Shown here one piece after another: positions 47,056-59,326 of a stretch of DNA of 64,000 nt. The notes under the pieces were generated by a model, which searched no databases, had not been told where the DNA came from, and was given only the letters and a program-made list of their open reading frames with translations. The stretch is from Callorhinus ursinus. Lineage: Eukaryota; Chordata; Mammalia; Carnivora; Otariidae. The stretch lies in NCBI RefSeq assembly GCF_003265705.1, contig NW_020312968.1, forward strand, positions 5,774,162 to 5,838,161, read 5' to 3'. Positions within the stretch are counted from its first letter, which is position 1. Each line of letters starts with the position of its first letter. Position numbers and translations under genes: made by a program.

Positions 47056-48000
47056 AAAATATGTATAATAAAATTAAAAAAGATAAAAATCGTTTCCATC
47101 CATTTTCCATTTCTGTAGTTTCTTTTTAGTATTCTGTTTCCTGCATAAATATTTTCACTGTAGATTCTAACTTGTATCATTTTAAATTTCCTAATTTTTT
47201 TATCAGTATTCACAGCATTGAATTCAAGCTTGTCTTTATCTTCAGTCTTTCTTTGCTTGATTTAGTCTTACAAAGTTTCTCCAAGTTGAGTGTCCACTAA
47301 ATATCTTATAATAATGGTATTTTTTTGGCATCTTAATGTAATAGACATTGTACAAAAGAAAAACCCTTTCAGTCCTGCAGTAGAATAATTAGTAGCAATT
47401 TACTGACCAGGAACAATAATGCTTGAAATTATCTTAAAGGATCTTTCACATTAAGACAAGCGTAAGGATATGGAATTACATTAAAGGAATATATGATGAT
47501 ACCTTAGGTACCTTTGAGAGAGAAGTTTTTTTTTCTGATATTAATAATTAAACTTGGATTTGAGCATCCCCAATATGTTCTTTTGCCTTAACCTAAGAGC
47601 ACAATTCCTAAAATCCTTAAATTTTTCTAATTATGTTTTTTAGGAAGTGTTTTTAGGAAGTATCTTTACTTTATGGAGCTATATGTTCTAAGTATTTTTA
47701 CAACGTTGTGACAAAAGGACTAAAAGCTATTTTTCTTTGCTTTTTAAGGGAAAAAAATGTACCCAGAAACTAGACCAGTATCAAAATTACCAAATCTGCA
47801 ATCATGCAAAGTACAACAAAATTCTATTGCTATAGCTGTAAATGTCACACATCCTATAGTTATAAATATCTGGCTAAACCAAAACAAAATAATTCATGAA
47901 AAACATCAGGAAGGGCTTGGAGATCTGAGGTAAATTTGGTCTACTATATCCTATATGGGCTTATGTAGCATCTTGTCTTGAACTGGATATCTACTTGCTT
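47056..48000. other. No gene recognised; unique AT-rich DNA
   Basis: No repeats recognised. Confidence 0.4.
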
Positions 48001-48017
48001 CATGTATGTGCATTTCT

Positions 48018-48233
48018 TTTTCTTTTCTCTTTTCTCTTTTCCTTTCTCTTCTCATCTCTTCTCTTCTCTTCTCTAGAGAGAGAGAGAGAGGGACAGAGGG
48101 AGAGAGAAAAGCCAAAACAGGCTCCACCCCCAGCATGGAGACCTATGTGGGGCTCAGTCTCACAACTATGAGATCATGACCTGAGTCAAAATCAAAAGTC
48201 GATGCTTTACCGACTGAGCCACCCAGGTGCCCC
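48018..48233 (-). mobile_element. Can-SINE, old, with long pyrimidine tail
   Basis: The reversed A-tail has become a (TTTTC)/(TCTTC)n tract (48013-48073), followed by a GA run, gtggggctcagtctcacaac and gagccacccaggtgcccc. Flanks atgtatgtgcatttct and atgtatatgtatttct agree at 14 of 16 positions. Confidence 0.88.
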
Positions 48234-48254
48234 TATGTATATGTATTTCTTAAC

Positions 48255-48769
48255 TCCTTAACCAAATAATACAGAGTGGGGTTGATATCTACATTTTTAA
48301 ATCCCTCATTATATATTCAGTATGTATTCAATATATATTCATATTATATATTCAGTATAGATTTGAAAAAAATAGTTGTAAAGTTGAAATCAAACGTAAT
48401 AGTCACATAATATCATATTCTATTTCTAAAATGTTTTTACTTGCTTGTATCAGAGCTACTAATAAAATTTTTTAAATGACTGATATGAATGAATCATGAA
48501 ATGTCCAAAGAGCCGAACTTACAAAAGACAATGAAGCAAGCAAGGCCTAAATAATCAACTAACTAGATAAGCCACTGCAAAAAGATATTTGTAAATCATG
48601 AATGCTTGACTATAATAACCATAGATGCCTTCATTAAAAATACCTTTTTAATGATCGATTTATGTTGTCTGAGACTATTTGGAAATGCATACCTAAGTGC
48701 TCAAATAAATTCCCAACTAGCTTCCCTTCTGGAAGCCAGTCTTTACATTGCTACCACATTGTTCTTCCT
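48255..48769. other. No gene recognised; unique AT-rich DNA
   Basis: Includes tandem-like atattca(gt)at repeats around 48308-48361. Confidence 0.35.
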
Positions 48770-48905
48770 TCAAAAGCTTTCATCATTAGTGAACATAAAT
48801 CAGTTGATGGATTGCTATGTGCAAGGCACTGTGTCAGAGTTTAAGGAAAATAAAAATTGTAATGAGACACAGTCCCTGCCTTTATTAAAGTGGTTCAACA
48901 TTTTC
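48770..48905 (-). mobile_element. L2/MIR-type 3' fragment, antisense
   Basis: gctatgtgcaaggcactgtg and gagacacagtccctgccttt are the reversed L2 3' region. Confidence 0.5.
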
Positions 48906-48924
48906 AGGTCTGCCATTTTCTATG

Positions 48925-48995
48925 AAACTCAGTTCCTCATCTATAAAATGGTGATTATAATAGTACCTTCTTGGCTACCTCATTTAATCATTTAT
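48925..48995 (+). mobile_element. MIR fragment
   Basis: aactcagttcctcatctata and aaatggtgattataatagta match the MIR 3' half. Confidence 0.5.
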
Positions 48996-49590
48996 TTGTG
49001 TACTCAAGATGTTTGGGCTATCTTTGTTTTTGTTTTTTGTTTTTTGTAGCACTAGTATATTTCAGGCAATGTTTTCTTACTCTGAATATAACAGTAACTA
49101 AAAAAGATACAAATTTTGACATTGGGTTACTTATATTCCAGTGAATGAAACAGGCAATATTCAAACACAAATAAAGATAAAATACAATTTGAGGTAGAGG
49201 TAAATTCTAGGAGAAAAATTAAGTCAGGCAAAGGATTAGATACTGAATACTATTTTTTGCAAAGGTGCTTAGGGAGGCCTCTCCAAATGATACCTACATG
49301 AAATGAGGAAGCAAACCATGATCACTTGTGCGTGAGAAGCATTTCAGGCAGAACTAACAGAAAATGCCATGGCTCTGGAGATAGAAACAAGCTTGGTATG
49401 TTATATTATTGTTTGAGGGACAAGTGGAAGTTCAGGACAGCAGGAGGAAGAATGGGAAATGAACCCAGACTCAGGGGCAGAGCCAGATCCTACAGGACCT
49501 TCTGGGCCACGGTTAAGGATTTGAATATTAATCTAAATATCTGAGGAAGTCACCAAAGAGTTTTGAGAAGCTGATTTCACTTTTTTTTAA
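48970..49590 (-). mobile_element. LINE-2 (L2), antisense, 3' portion
   Basis: Reverse L2 order: ggcaatgttttcttactctg, cttatattccagtgaatgaa, tagggaggcctctccaaatg, gcatttcaggcagaactaac, ctacaggaccttctgggcca and agagttttgagaagctgat. The left boundary overlaps the MIR fragment uncertainly. Confidence 0.7.
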
Positions 49591-49594
49591 AGAT

Positions 49595-50140
49595 AATTAT
49601 TTTTGATATGTGTAGAATAAGCCATAGGTAATATATCACCTAGAGTCCTTGCTAGACAAAAATGCCAGGCTCAAAATTCACTTTGTGGAGAGTTAAATAA
49701 AAGGAGTGTTCGTAAAGACCTAGTGAATTAGCAAACTATAGTGCAATTGAAAGAGGGCCAATAACTGGGGGCTTTTACCAGTCCTGGGCCCAAAAGCACA
49801 GTGGAAAACAGCAGTTAGTGATGGGGAAAGACAGACTGTGTGAAGAGGAGTATCTGATTAAAATTGAGACCTTAAATGCAAGAAATGGTCAACCTGAAGT
49901 CAATCTGCATGGGAAGATCTTGGGATTAATCTCTACCCTATCTCTGCTCCCTGTTTCTGACTCTTGCTGGTGTTCCATCCACAAATCCATTGCCAAAACC
50001 AAATGCAATCTAGAGCACAAGGGAGCCTGATGATGGAGTCGTTCCTGTCAGCCTTGAGAGGCACGGGCAGGGCAGAGAACAATGGTGAGTGGACCTATAG
50101 GGGAAAATGGAAGTTCTCCAGTACTAGGGTAGAATAGAAA
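49595..50140. other. Unclassified ~550-bp insertion within L2
   Basis: L2 similarity stops near 49590 and resumes near 50140 at the matching consensus region. The intervening sequence includes gagcacaagggagcctgatg and gtcagccttgagaggcacgg. It feels like a dispersed repeat, but I cannot name it. A 70-codon frame at 49818-50030 has no recognisable content. Confidence 0.4.
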
Positions 50141-50690
50141 GAAGAGGACCTAGTTATGAAGTTATGAATATCTAGGCAAGAGATTTTGGTGGCTTCAATG
50201 GATGTGGTAAGAATATAGATGCTAAGAAATGGTGAGACATTTTCATGGACACAAACATGTGTCCATGACTGGGTGGATGGTGTGCTATTTGGTGAAAGAA
50301 GAGGGAAAAGAGGGGATCTAGGAATATACTTTGGTAAGGGAGAGAAAGAGAGGATCTCCTTTGAATATATTAACTTTAAATTAGATATCCAAATGGAGGT
50401 TCTGAGCAGGTGGTTGAATATTTTAGTCTGAAGCTCAGCAGAGAGATTGGAGATAGATATGTAAATCTTAGAGTCACAAGCACATAGATAGTATTTAAAA
50501 CCATGACAGTGAGTATAAATAAAGAAGATAAAGAGTCCAAGGTGGGGACATTACAAGAATTAGGGATTGAGAAGGGGTAACAATCTTGAAAAAGAAACTG
50601 AGAAGGAGCATACAATGATATGGGAGGAAAATCAAGTCTCAGAGATAGGAAAAGAAAGAGCTTCGAGAAGAAAAATGTTTTTGAAAGTAA
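50141..50690 (-). mobile_element. LINE-2 (L2), antisense, continuation
   Basis: tctaggcaagagattttggt, atatccaaatggaggttctg, gagattggagatagatatgt and gcacatagatagtatttaaa are reversed L2, continuing the copy at 48970. Confidence 0.7.
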
Positions 50691-51059
50691 AGAGAGCAGT
50701 GCCTAAAATATAGTTGGAATGCCAAAAAAAAAAAAGTTACCTACTATCATTATCACAAAATCTCAGACTTCAGATTTAGCTAAATTATTTTGAATGCAAT
50801 TTCTGGTCCTTCCTGGATGATTTACCTGGGGCTACCTTGCTAACTACCAATTTCTTCAGTAGTAAAATAGTGGGGATTTGGGCATCAGTTCCTTCCTCCT
50901 GGATTATAGCAAAGTGCAAATAAGATTAAGAATGTAAATATGTCATTTGAGTTTTATAAACAACTTTCCAAAGAATTCAGAAAAAGTACAACTTATTTCT
51001 GATCTGAGAATTTAAAAAGAATTTGTCGTGGAAGTTGCCTTTGAGATGAAAAATGAATA

Positions 51060-51400
51060 GAATTTTGCCAAGCAGTGGGGGAAAGAAAGAATTCTGAACA
51101 TAGCAAAAAAACATGAGCAAAGATCTAGCAATTATAAACTATGGGGCTCATTTGGAAGAATAGCAAGTTGTGATGTTTCCTGGAAATTAGGTGTGAATAG
51201 TGGATAAGCCTGGGGCCATATTTTAAGAAAAAATCATAAATGACAGGCGCAGGGATTTGGATTTCATATTGTGGACATAGAAAAAACATGCATTCTTCTT
51301 AGTAGGTGATTAAGCTGGCCAGACTGGGCTTTGTAGATGAATATAGCTGTGGTGAATAGGAAGTATGGGAAGAGGGAATGGTGTGTGTTTCGCTGCCTAT
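51060..51400 (-). mobile_element. L2 fragment, antisense
   Basis: agggatttggatttcatatt and taagctggccagactgggct resemble the reversed L2 internal region, out of order with the preceding copy, so probably a separate or rearranged piece. Confidence 0.4.
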
Positions 51401-51809
51401 ACAGTTAAGGTTCAAACATTTTATTCATGAGTCCTTCTTTTAGGGAAAAAAAGTAACTTGTCATACTTAGTACAGTTCATTGAGTCCATCAGTGCATATG
51501 AAATGTAGAGCGTCATTTTTCCACATAGGCAAAGAAGGTCTTGAGTCCAGGCCTTTTCCAGATATTGTTATGAAAGTTCCTCATTACCTGATGGAAGCAG
51601 AACACTAGAGATGCCTATAGTCCCACATGCCTGACATGGGTAAAAGAAAATATGTATCATTCTTGTTTGAATAGTACAAAGACAGCACCATGCTATTGTG
51701 TTAATATATAGTAAGAAGTGAGGTGACTCATTTTGAAGACAGTAGTAATGATGCTAATTGTCCAAAAACATTAATATTCTGTGAATCTAGCTTAGCCCTT
51801 GCCCTTGAT

Positions 51810-51960
51810 ATACAGCTGATAGAGTGGAATAAACCACTGATTTGAAAGGGAGTCTTTGTGCTCCCATAGATTAGGAAATGCAAGGAAATCATTTACCTTC
51901 CTATGGGCTCATTTGCTCATCTATACAAAAAGAATTAGGTTAATGTCCTTATAATAGACT
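51810..51960 (+). mobile_element. MIR fragment
   Basis: gaaatcatttaccttcctat and ggctcatttgctcatctata fit the MIR core. Diverged. Confidence 0.4.
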
Positions 51961-52047
51961 CTCAATAAAAAATGGTGTGTGTGTGTATATATATAATGAT
52001 ATTATAATAGACTCTCAATAAAAATGGTGTGTGTGTATCTATATAAT
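51949..52047. repeat. 53-bp tandem duplication containing TG/TA microsatellite
   Basis: Two adjacent copies begin ttataatagactctcaata (51949 and 52002), each followed by aaatggtgtgtgtgt and a TA run. They differ by one A and by microsatellite length, so the duplication is recent. Confidence 0.9.
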
Positions 52048-52254
52048 CCATATATATGTGAATTAAATATACATACAAAAATATGTATATACATATATAC
52101 TTAATTCAGTGTTTCTGTCTTAATCATGGAATCCTTTTAAAATAAAAAATCTAGAAACATTACTGGCACTAGTATACTACAAATATATTTTGTGAAATGT
52201 TGCTCTAGACATTTCTTAAGACCAGATAGATCAAGGAAAGTACATGGGCCTTAT

Positions 52255-52505
52255 ACTGATTTTATAGCCTGGTTATACTGTTTACCAGGTAATTGGCTTT
52301 GACCTCCTGACTTCATCTATGTGACATTCCATTTGTTCACTTGCACTGTGGTCATTACTATTACCCATACTGCAAGATTGTCTTAAAGATCAGACTTAAT
52401 GTACCCAAATCACTAACTGGAGTGTCTGATGCTCACATCGCTGCTATAACAAGCAGTAAATAAGGGTAGACATTCTTATCCTTATCGTTATTATTACTAT
52501 TATTA
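52255..52505 (+). mobile_element. MIR SINE (diverged)
   Basis: From tatagcctggttatactgt through tgtcttaaagatcagac to taaataagggtagacattc, ending in ATT trinucleotides, in MIR order. Confidence 0.45.
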
Positions 52506-55500
52506 TATTTAGTCAAGTTTAAGTGCATTGCTTTTAACTATAATATATGGGAGGTTCTAAAATTTATCTATGAATTTTTTACACCTTTGTTGAGATATAA
52601 TTCATATAACATAAAATGCACCACTCAAAGGGTATAGTTCTATGGATTTTAGTGTAGTCATAAATTTATGCAACTTTACCACAATCTAAGTTTTGAACAT
52701 TTTCATTATTCCAGAAAGCAGTATCTATTAGCAGTCACTCTCCATTTTCTCCCAAAGCCACCCCTTATCCTAGTCAACTATGAGTTCACTTTCTGTCTCT
52801 ACAGACTTGCCTATTCTAGATATTTCACTTAAATGGAATTATAAAATATATGATGTTTTGTTACTAGTTTCTTTCACTCAGGATCATGTTTTTAAGACTT
52901 ACCTGTGTTGTGTATATATCAATATTTTATCTTTTTGTTGTTGTTGCCAAATATTCCATGGTGTGGCTATACCACTTACTGTTTAGCCATTTATCAGTTG
53001 AAAGGCAAATGTCTTTCTAGTTTCCACTGCTTAGCTATTATGAATGAGGCTGCTGTGAACTATCATGTACAGATTTCACGTGGACACATGTTTTCATTTT
53101 GCCTAGTCACGTGCTTAGGGGTAGAACTGCTGGGTCATATGATAATGCCATATTTCACACTTGGAAGAACTGCCAAACTGTTTTCTAAAGCATCGCAACA
53201 TTTTACATTCCCAACAACAAACTGTGTATGATTGTTCTAGTTTTTCCTCAACTTCCCTAACATTTGTTCCTGCCTTTTTTCTTATTGTAGCCATTCTAGT
53301 AAATGTGAAGTAGTATTTCACTGTGGTTTCAATTTCCATTGCCCTAGTGACTAATGATGTTGAGCAACTTTTCATGTGCCGATAGGACATTTGAATATCT
53401 ATCCCCTTTGGAGAAATGCCTATTGAAATTCTTAGCCTATTTTTTTCTTTTTATTATTAGTTTGTAAGAATTCTTTATACATTTTAGATTTAAGCGTATT
53501 AGATACATGATTTTAAAATATTCTGTCCCTTTCTATGGTTTGTATTTTCACCTTATGGTATCCCTGAAACACAAAAGTTTAAAATTTTGATCAAGCCCAA
53601 TTTACCCTTTTTCTTTGGCATTTGTATTTTTGTGTTGTATCTAAGAAACCACTGCCTATCCCAAGGTCATGACGATTTACATATGCATTTTCTTCCAAAA
53701 ATTTTATAGTTTTTTTTTATATAAATTTAAGTATATGATCCAGTTTGGGTTTAATTTTTTTTTTTAGTATTATGTAAGATAGGTGTCCAAGTTCATTCTT
53801 TTTCATGTAGATATCTAACTACCCCTACAATATTTGTTGAAAAGACTCATATTTCATTATTAGATAGTCTTGACACCATCTATTGAAAGTCAGTTGATGA
53901 TAAATGTATTTATTTTTGGACTTTCAGTTCTGTTCCACTGGTCTATATGTCTATCCTTATGCCAACACCACGTTGTCTTGATAACTACACTTTTGTAGTC
54001 AGTTTTGAAACCAAGAAATTCTGAGTTCTCCAATTTTGTTATTTTTCAAGATTGTTTTTGGCTCTTCTGGTTTCCTGAATTTCCAGATCAATTTTAGGAT
54101 CAATTTCCAGATCCACTTGTCCACTTGCAAAAAATCCACCTGGAATTTTGAAAGGCTTTTTATTAAATCTGTAGATCAACTGGAGAGTATTATTATCTTA
54201 ACTCTATTATTTTTTTCCCTGATCCATGAGCATAGGATATCTATTTATTTTAACTAAAAACATTATTTCAACAATGTTTTACAGTTTTCAGTGTATAAGC
54301 CTTGCACTTCTTTGATTAAATTTATTCATAGGTATTTTTGGATACTATAGTACATAGAATTCTATTTTCAATTTCATTTTTGGGTTGTCTATTGCTAGTA
54401 TATAGAAATATATTTTATATATAGAAATACATAGTATATGGAAATACATATTTATCTAGCACACTGCAAAACTGCTGAATTTTTTATTGGTGTGTAGTTT
54501 GTTTGTTTTTATTTTTTTGTTTCATTTCTTTTCTTGTGATGTCTTTGTCTGGTTTGGGTGCCAGTGTAACACTGGCCTCATACAATGAGATGAGATGTTT
54601 GGAAGAGTTTTCAAAGAATTAATATTCAATCTCCTTTAAATATTTGGTAGAATTCATTAGTGAAGCCATCTGGTCCTGAATTTTTTTTAATAGGAAATAT
54701 TTCAATTACTAATTCAATCTCTTTACTTGTTATAGGACTGTTCAGATCATCTATTTAACCGTGAATCAATTTCCATGCTTTTTTGTCTTTCTAGAAATTT
54801 TTCATCTAAGTTATCTGATAGTTGTTCATGGTATTTCTTATTGTTTTTTAATCTCTCTAAGCCAGGCTGTAAGAACCCCGTTCTCATTTTTGATGTTAAT
54901 AATTTGCATTTTCTCACTTTTATCCTTGGTCAGTCTAGTGGAAGAGTTGTTGAATTTGTTCATCTTTTAAAATAAGCAACTTTTGGGTTTGTTGTTTTCT
55001 TCTATTGTTTTTTTATTTTCTGTTTTATTCCTTTCTAATCTTTATTATTTCCTTTTTTCTGTTTCCAGTTTAGTTTGCTCTTATTTTTCTAGTTTCTTAA
55101 ATTGGAAGGTTAGGTTATTGATATAATATCTTTATTCTTTTTTAATACAGGTGGTGACAGACATAAATATCTATCTAAACACTCCTTTAGCTGCATCTCA
55201 TCACTTTTGGTAAGTTGTGTTTTTGGTTTTCATTCTTTTCAAGGTATTTCCTTATTTTCCTTGTCATTTCTTTCTTGACCTACTTGACCTATTGCTTATT
55301 TGGTAGTGTGTGGCTTACTATCCACATACTCCTGAGTTTTCATAATTTTATCTATTGTTGATTTCAATTTAATATCTTGTGGTCAAAAGTATACATTTTA
55401 TTATTCAAACAATTAAATTTATCAAGGTTTGTTTTATGTCATTATATATGGTCTATATGCTGGATAATATTTTATATACACTTGAAAAGAATGTGTTTCC

Positions 55501-55649
55501 TGCTCTTGTTGGGCAGTGTTCAATAGATGTCTACCAGGTCTGATTATACTGTTTTTTAGGTCTTCTATATCCTGCTGATCTCCAGTTGCTATCTGTGAAT
55601 TGTCTTATTTTTCCCTCAATTCTATTTTGCTTAATGTAATTTGGAGAGC

Positions 55650-55650
<1 letters not shown>

Positions 55651-55716
<66 letters not shown>

Positions 55717-55717
55717 C
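55651..55717. repeat. (CT)n-(TA)n-(CA)n compound microsatellite
   Basis: About 15 CT units, then about 13 TA units, then a short CA run. Confidence 0.96.
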
Positions 55718-55839
55718 TATGTATGTATATAATTATCATAATCCTTTTATCATTATTCTCTTTATCTATATAAACATCTTTTGTTTTAAAGCTTATTTTG
55801 TCTGAATTAATATAGCCATTCCAGCTGTCTTTTGGTTAA

Positions 55840-56168
55840 TGTCTTAGTTTGTTTGGGCTGCTCTAACAGAATCACACAAACTAAATAGCTTATAAACAAC
55901 ACAAAATTTATTTCTTACGGTTTTGGAGGCTGGAAGTTTGAGATCCAGCATGCTCAACTGAGGGTTCTGTTTTGGTTGCAGACTTATTGCATTGAGGAAG
56001 GGACTGGGGACCTCTCTGGAGCCCCTTTTAGCAATCATTAATCCCATTTATGAGGGTTCCACTCTCAGGATTTATGCACCTCTCAGACACATCACATACT
56101 AATATTATCATCTTTGAGGGTTAGGATTTCAAGATGAATTAGGGAAACAAACATTCAGACCCAAACAA
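55840..56168 (-). mobile_element. MLT1-class MaLR LTR, inserted in L1M
   Basis: Begins tgtcttagtttgtttgggct, includes cacaaaatttatttcttacg and ttggaggctggaagtttgag, and ends near cattcagacccaaaca. It is reversed like the copy at 7960 but a different subtype. Confidence 0.75.
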
Positions 56169-56177
56169 TTACTACTT

Positions 56178-56310
56178 TTATATATATATACAACACATAT
56201 ATATATGTGTGTGTTGTGTATATATATGCTATATATATATATATCTGTGTGTAGATATATATCTATCTATAGATAGATAGATACATAGATAAATAGATAG
56301 ATAAAACTTT
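56178..56310. repeat. TA/TG/GATA-rich palindromic tract
   Basis: Alternating TA and TG runs form a near-perfect hairpin at 56190-56217. A perfect 20-base palindrome (tatctatctatagatagata) follows at 56260-56279, and then GATA units. Confidence 0.9.
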
Positions 56311-57763
56311 CCAAAAGTCTGTGTCTTTTAAACTAAAGTGTATCTCTTGTGTAATTGTATCATGTTTGTTTATTTCCCATTTTGCCGATCTCTATCTTTT
56401 GGAGTGTTTAATCCATTTACATTTATTGTAGTTATTGTAATTACTGATATGATAGCATTAGCATCAGCCATTTTGCTGTTTATTTTTTATATGTCCTATG
56501 TGGCTTTTCTTCATATATTCCTTGATTATTATGACCTTTAATGTTATAGTTTTTGTGTGTTGTTTAAATGTTGGTGCATATTTCTTTTTATATATATATT
56601 TTTTTCTTTTAGTTATTTTCTCAGTGGTTGATCTGTGGATTATAATTAGCACCTGAACATAAACAATCTAGTTCAGATCAATAGTAACTTAACTTCAATA
56701 GTATATAAAACTTTGACCCAATATGACTCTCTTCCCATTGACCTTTTTTGTATTATTATTGTCATGCAAATTATATCTTTATATATCATAAGCCTGTGAG
56801 CACAGTGTTATAATTATTGCTTTATGTAGTTGATTTTTAAAGATAAAGGAAAATAAAACAGTTATAAATGAAAGTATGTTTGTATTATCTTTTTAATATA
56901 TTACCTATATATTTTTATATTTACCTATATAGTTACCTTTTACCAGTTTTTCATTATTTGTGTGAATTTGAGATGCCATGTAGTTTCCTTACATTAGAAA
57001 CTACTATAGACTGCTATTTTGTGTAAGTCTATTAGAGACAAATTCTCTAAGTTTTTGTTAATTTGGAAGTTCTTCATTTCCTCTTCATTTTTTGAAGGAT
57101 GATTTTCTGGATATAGAATTGTTGATAGGCAGTGTTTTATTTCAGCACTTTTAAGATGTTACCACATCATCTCAGGCCTCCTTGGTTCCTGATGAGAAGT
57201 GAGTTAGTCATAGTGAAAGTTTCTTGTATGTAATAAGCCATTCTTCTCTTGCTGCTTTCCAGATTTTCTGTTGGTCTTTGAATTTTGTCAACTTGACTGT
57301 AACATATCTAAGTATAAACTTCTTCAAGTTTATCCTTCTTGGAGCTCATAGAAGTTTTTGAATTTGTAGAGTCACATCTTTAGTTAAATTTGAGTTTTTG
57401 GCCATTATTAATTCAAATATTCTCTCTACTCTTTTCTTTCTCTTTTCTTTCTGGGACTGCTATTATGTGTGTTAGTATGCTTGATGGTTTCAGACAGGTC
57501 TCTGAAGCTCTATTTGGGTTTCCTCACTTCTTTTCTTTCTGCCCCCCAGGATGGATAATCTCCTATTTCTGTGTTTTGAAGTTCACTGATTATTTCTTTT
57601 GACAGTCAATTATGTTGCTGAACATCACTATTTTGTATTTTAGTTATTGTACTTTTTAAATCTAGGTTTCTTTTTGATTATTTTATAATTTATATCACTT
57701 TTTTGATATTAGCTATGAAGAAAAATTGTGATTACACATTGTTTTCTAAAATATGATATCTTT

Positions 57764-57956
57764 TTTTATTAAAGATTTTATTTATTTGAGAGAGAGAATG
57801 AGAGAGAGAGAGAGCGCGCATGAGAGGGGGGAGCAGGAGAGGGAGAAGCAGACTCCCCGCTGAGCAGGGAGCCCGATGCGGGATTTGATCCCGGGACTCC
57901 AGGATCATGACCTGAGCCGAAGGCAGTCGCTTAAGCAACTGAGCCACCCAGATGCC
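57764..57956 (-). mobile_element. Can-SINE (young), inserted in L1M
   Basis: Reversed SINE with ttaaagattttatttatttg, a GA run, gctgagcagggagcccgatg and gagccacccagatgcc. A perfect 18-bp duplication ctaaaatatgatatcttt flanks it (57746-57763 and 57957-57974). Confidence 0.96.
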
Positions 57957-59326
57957 CTAAAATATGATATCTTTAATTCTTTGAACATATTTATGGTAGC
58001 TGATTTAAACCCTTAAACTACCACCTCCAAAATTGGGGCCTTATAGAAATTTTCCATCGACTACTCAAATTTCTTTTATATGTGGCATACTTTTCTATTT
58101 TTTTGTTTTATGTTTTGTATTTTATGTTGAAAACTAGACATTTTAGATAATATAATGTATCAGCTTTGGTATCAGAACCCTCCTCACCCTCCAGGATTTT
58201 TTGTGGTTGATGGTCTTTTATGTTGTTGTTTTTATTCATTGTGTTATGTGTTGTTCTGTTGTTGCCGCTTATCTGTTTAGTTATTTTTGTGGATGAATTC
58301 TGTGGATTTTATGTTCCCTGCAATGTGCAGTCACTGAATCTACTAGAATTTTTTTTTAGGTTCTTATTTTAATTTTAAGTCTGACTTCCTATGGTCAGTG
58401 CAAAGTTAATATAATTTCATCAGAGATTGCTTAGAAGGTTTTCTAAATCAGATTCTCAGAATCAGTGATTGGTTAGAAGATTTTCTAAAATGCTTTACTT
58501 TTGGATCTTTAACTCTGTTAAAGGGATGTGTGTGAGAAGGCATGCCTTCAAACTTCAGACTGTTTATAACACAGCATTAACTTCCACTTCCTACTTACAT
58601 AGGGCCTCAATATCTGCCATAGATGTGTAGACCTTCTATTTTTCCCTAGTCTTTCCTGGACATGTACATAGCCTTGTCTATGTGCACAGCTTTTTAGATC
58701 CCTAGGACTACGTGAGAGTTTTTCAAAGTTCCCTATGGTCATCTAGTTCACAAGTATTTCCTTTTAAAGTCCTGGCAAAGATCTTGTTTGATTGCCTGAA
58801 ATCACAGCCTTACATACCAGTAATATTGCCAGCAAATTTTTTATTATTTTGGTAATATCCTGGCAATATGAACTTTCCTTACCCTCTCCCTTTGCTGAAC
58901 TCTGAGTCAAATCAAACAGTCAAAACACTCCAGAATAGATCTTTTCCAAGGACCTGCAAATTTGGACACAATTTTGACTGTGCTCTGGGGATGGTATATT
59001 TAACAAAATTCAAAATTCTTTCAGTCCTTTCTGTTGGCTGAAAAAGAGTTTTTTGTATGATTACTGTGTAACTATGCTATGGTAAAAGGGGATTAAAACA
59101 TCATAGATCTTGCTGTCTTACTAAAGTTCAGTAGTTTTTCTTTGATAGACAATTTCCAGCTTGTTCTATGGCTTTGGCTAATCTCCAGAGTTCTGAATTA
59201 CTGTTATTTTTTAAAATTTTTTTGCCAGTATATTCACTGCTTTTGTGGGAGAACTATGATTGAAGTCCCTACTCCACTGTTCCCAAAGTCATCTACCATG
59301 AACTGTTTTTGAAGGCCTATTTTTAG

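Larger units (their letters stand above)
52565..59310 (-). mobile_element. Long ancient L1M-lineage LINE-1, antisense
   Basis: Nearly 6.7 kb follows a reversed old L1. 3'UTR: tgagatataattcatataac, agaactgctgggtcatatga and ttgagcaacttttcatgtgc. ORF2-like text: gttctgttccactggtctat, actggcctcatacaatgaga and agcttattttgtctgaatt. ORF2 start region near 56405: aatccatttacatttattg. An ORF1/upstream region follows, with gattttctggatatagaatt, tcttgctgctttccagattt and gttgaaaactagacatttta. The ORF2 span is only about 2.4 kb without insertions, so internal deletions are likely. An MLT1 LTR, a young SINE and CT/TA tracts interrupt it. L1M versus HAL1 naming is uncertain. All frames are broken. Confidence 0.7.

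Noticed and set aside
48606..49049. 147-codon plus-strand open frame, hydrophobic
   Set aside because: It runs across L2/MIR fragments and has no start context, domain or splice signal. The hydrophobicity follows from T-rich repeat sequence.
56220..56310. Regular spaced repeats considered as a CRISPR array
   Set aside because: Pure dinucleotide and tetranucleotide tracts without unique spacers, in a mammalian genome.
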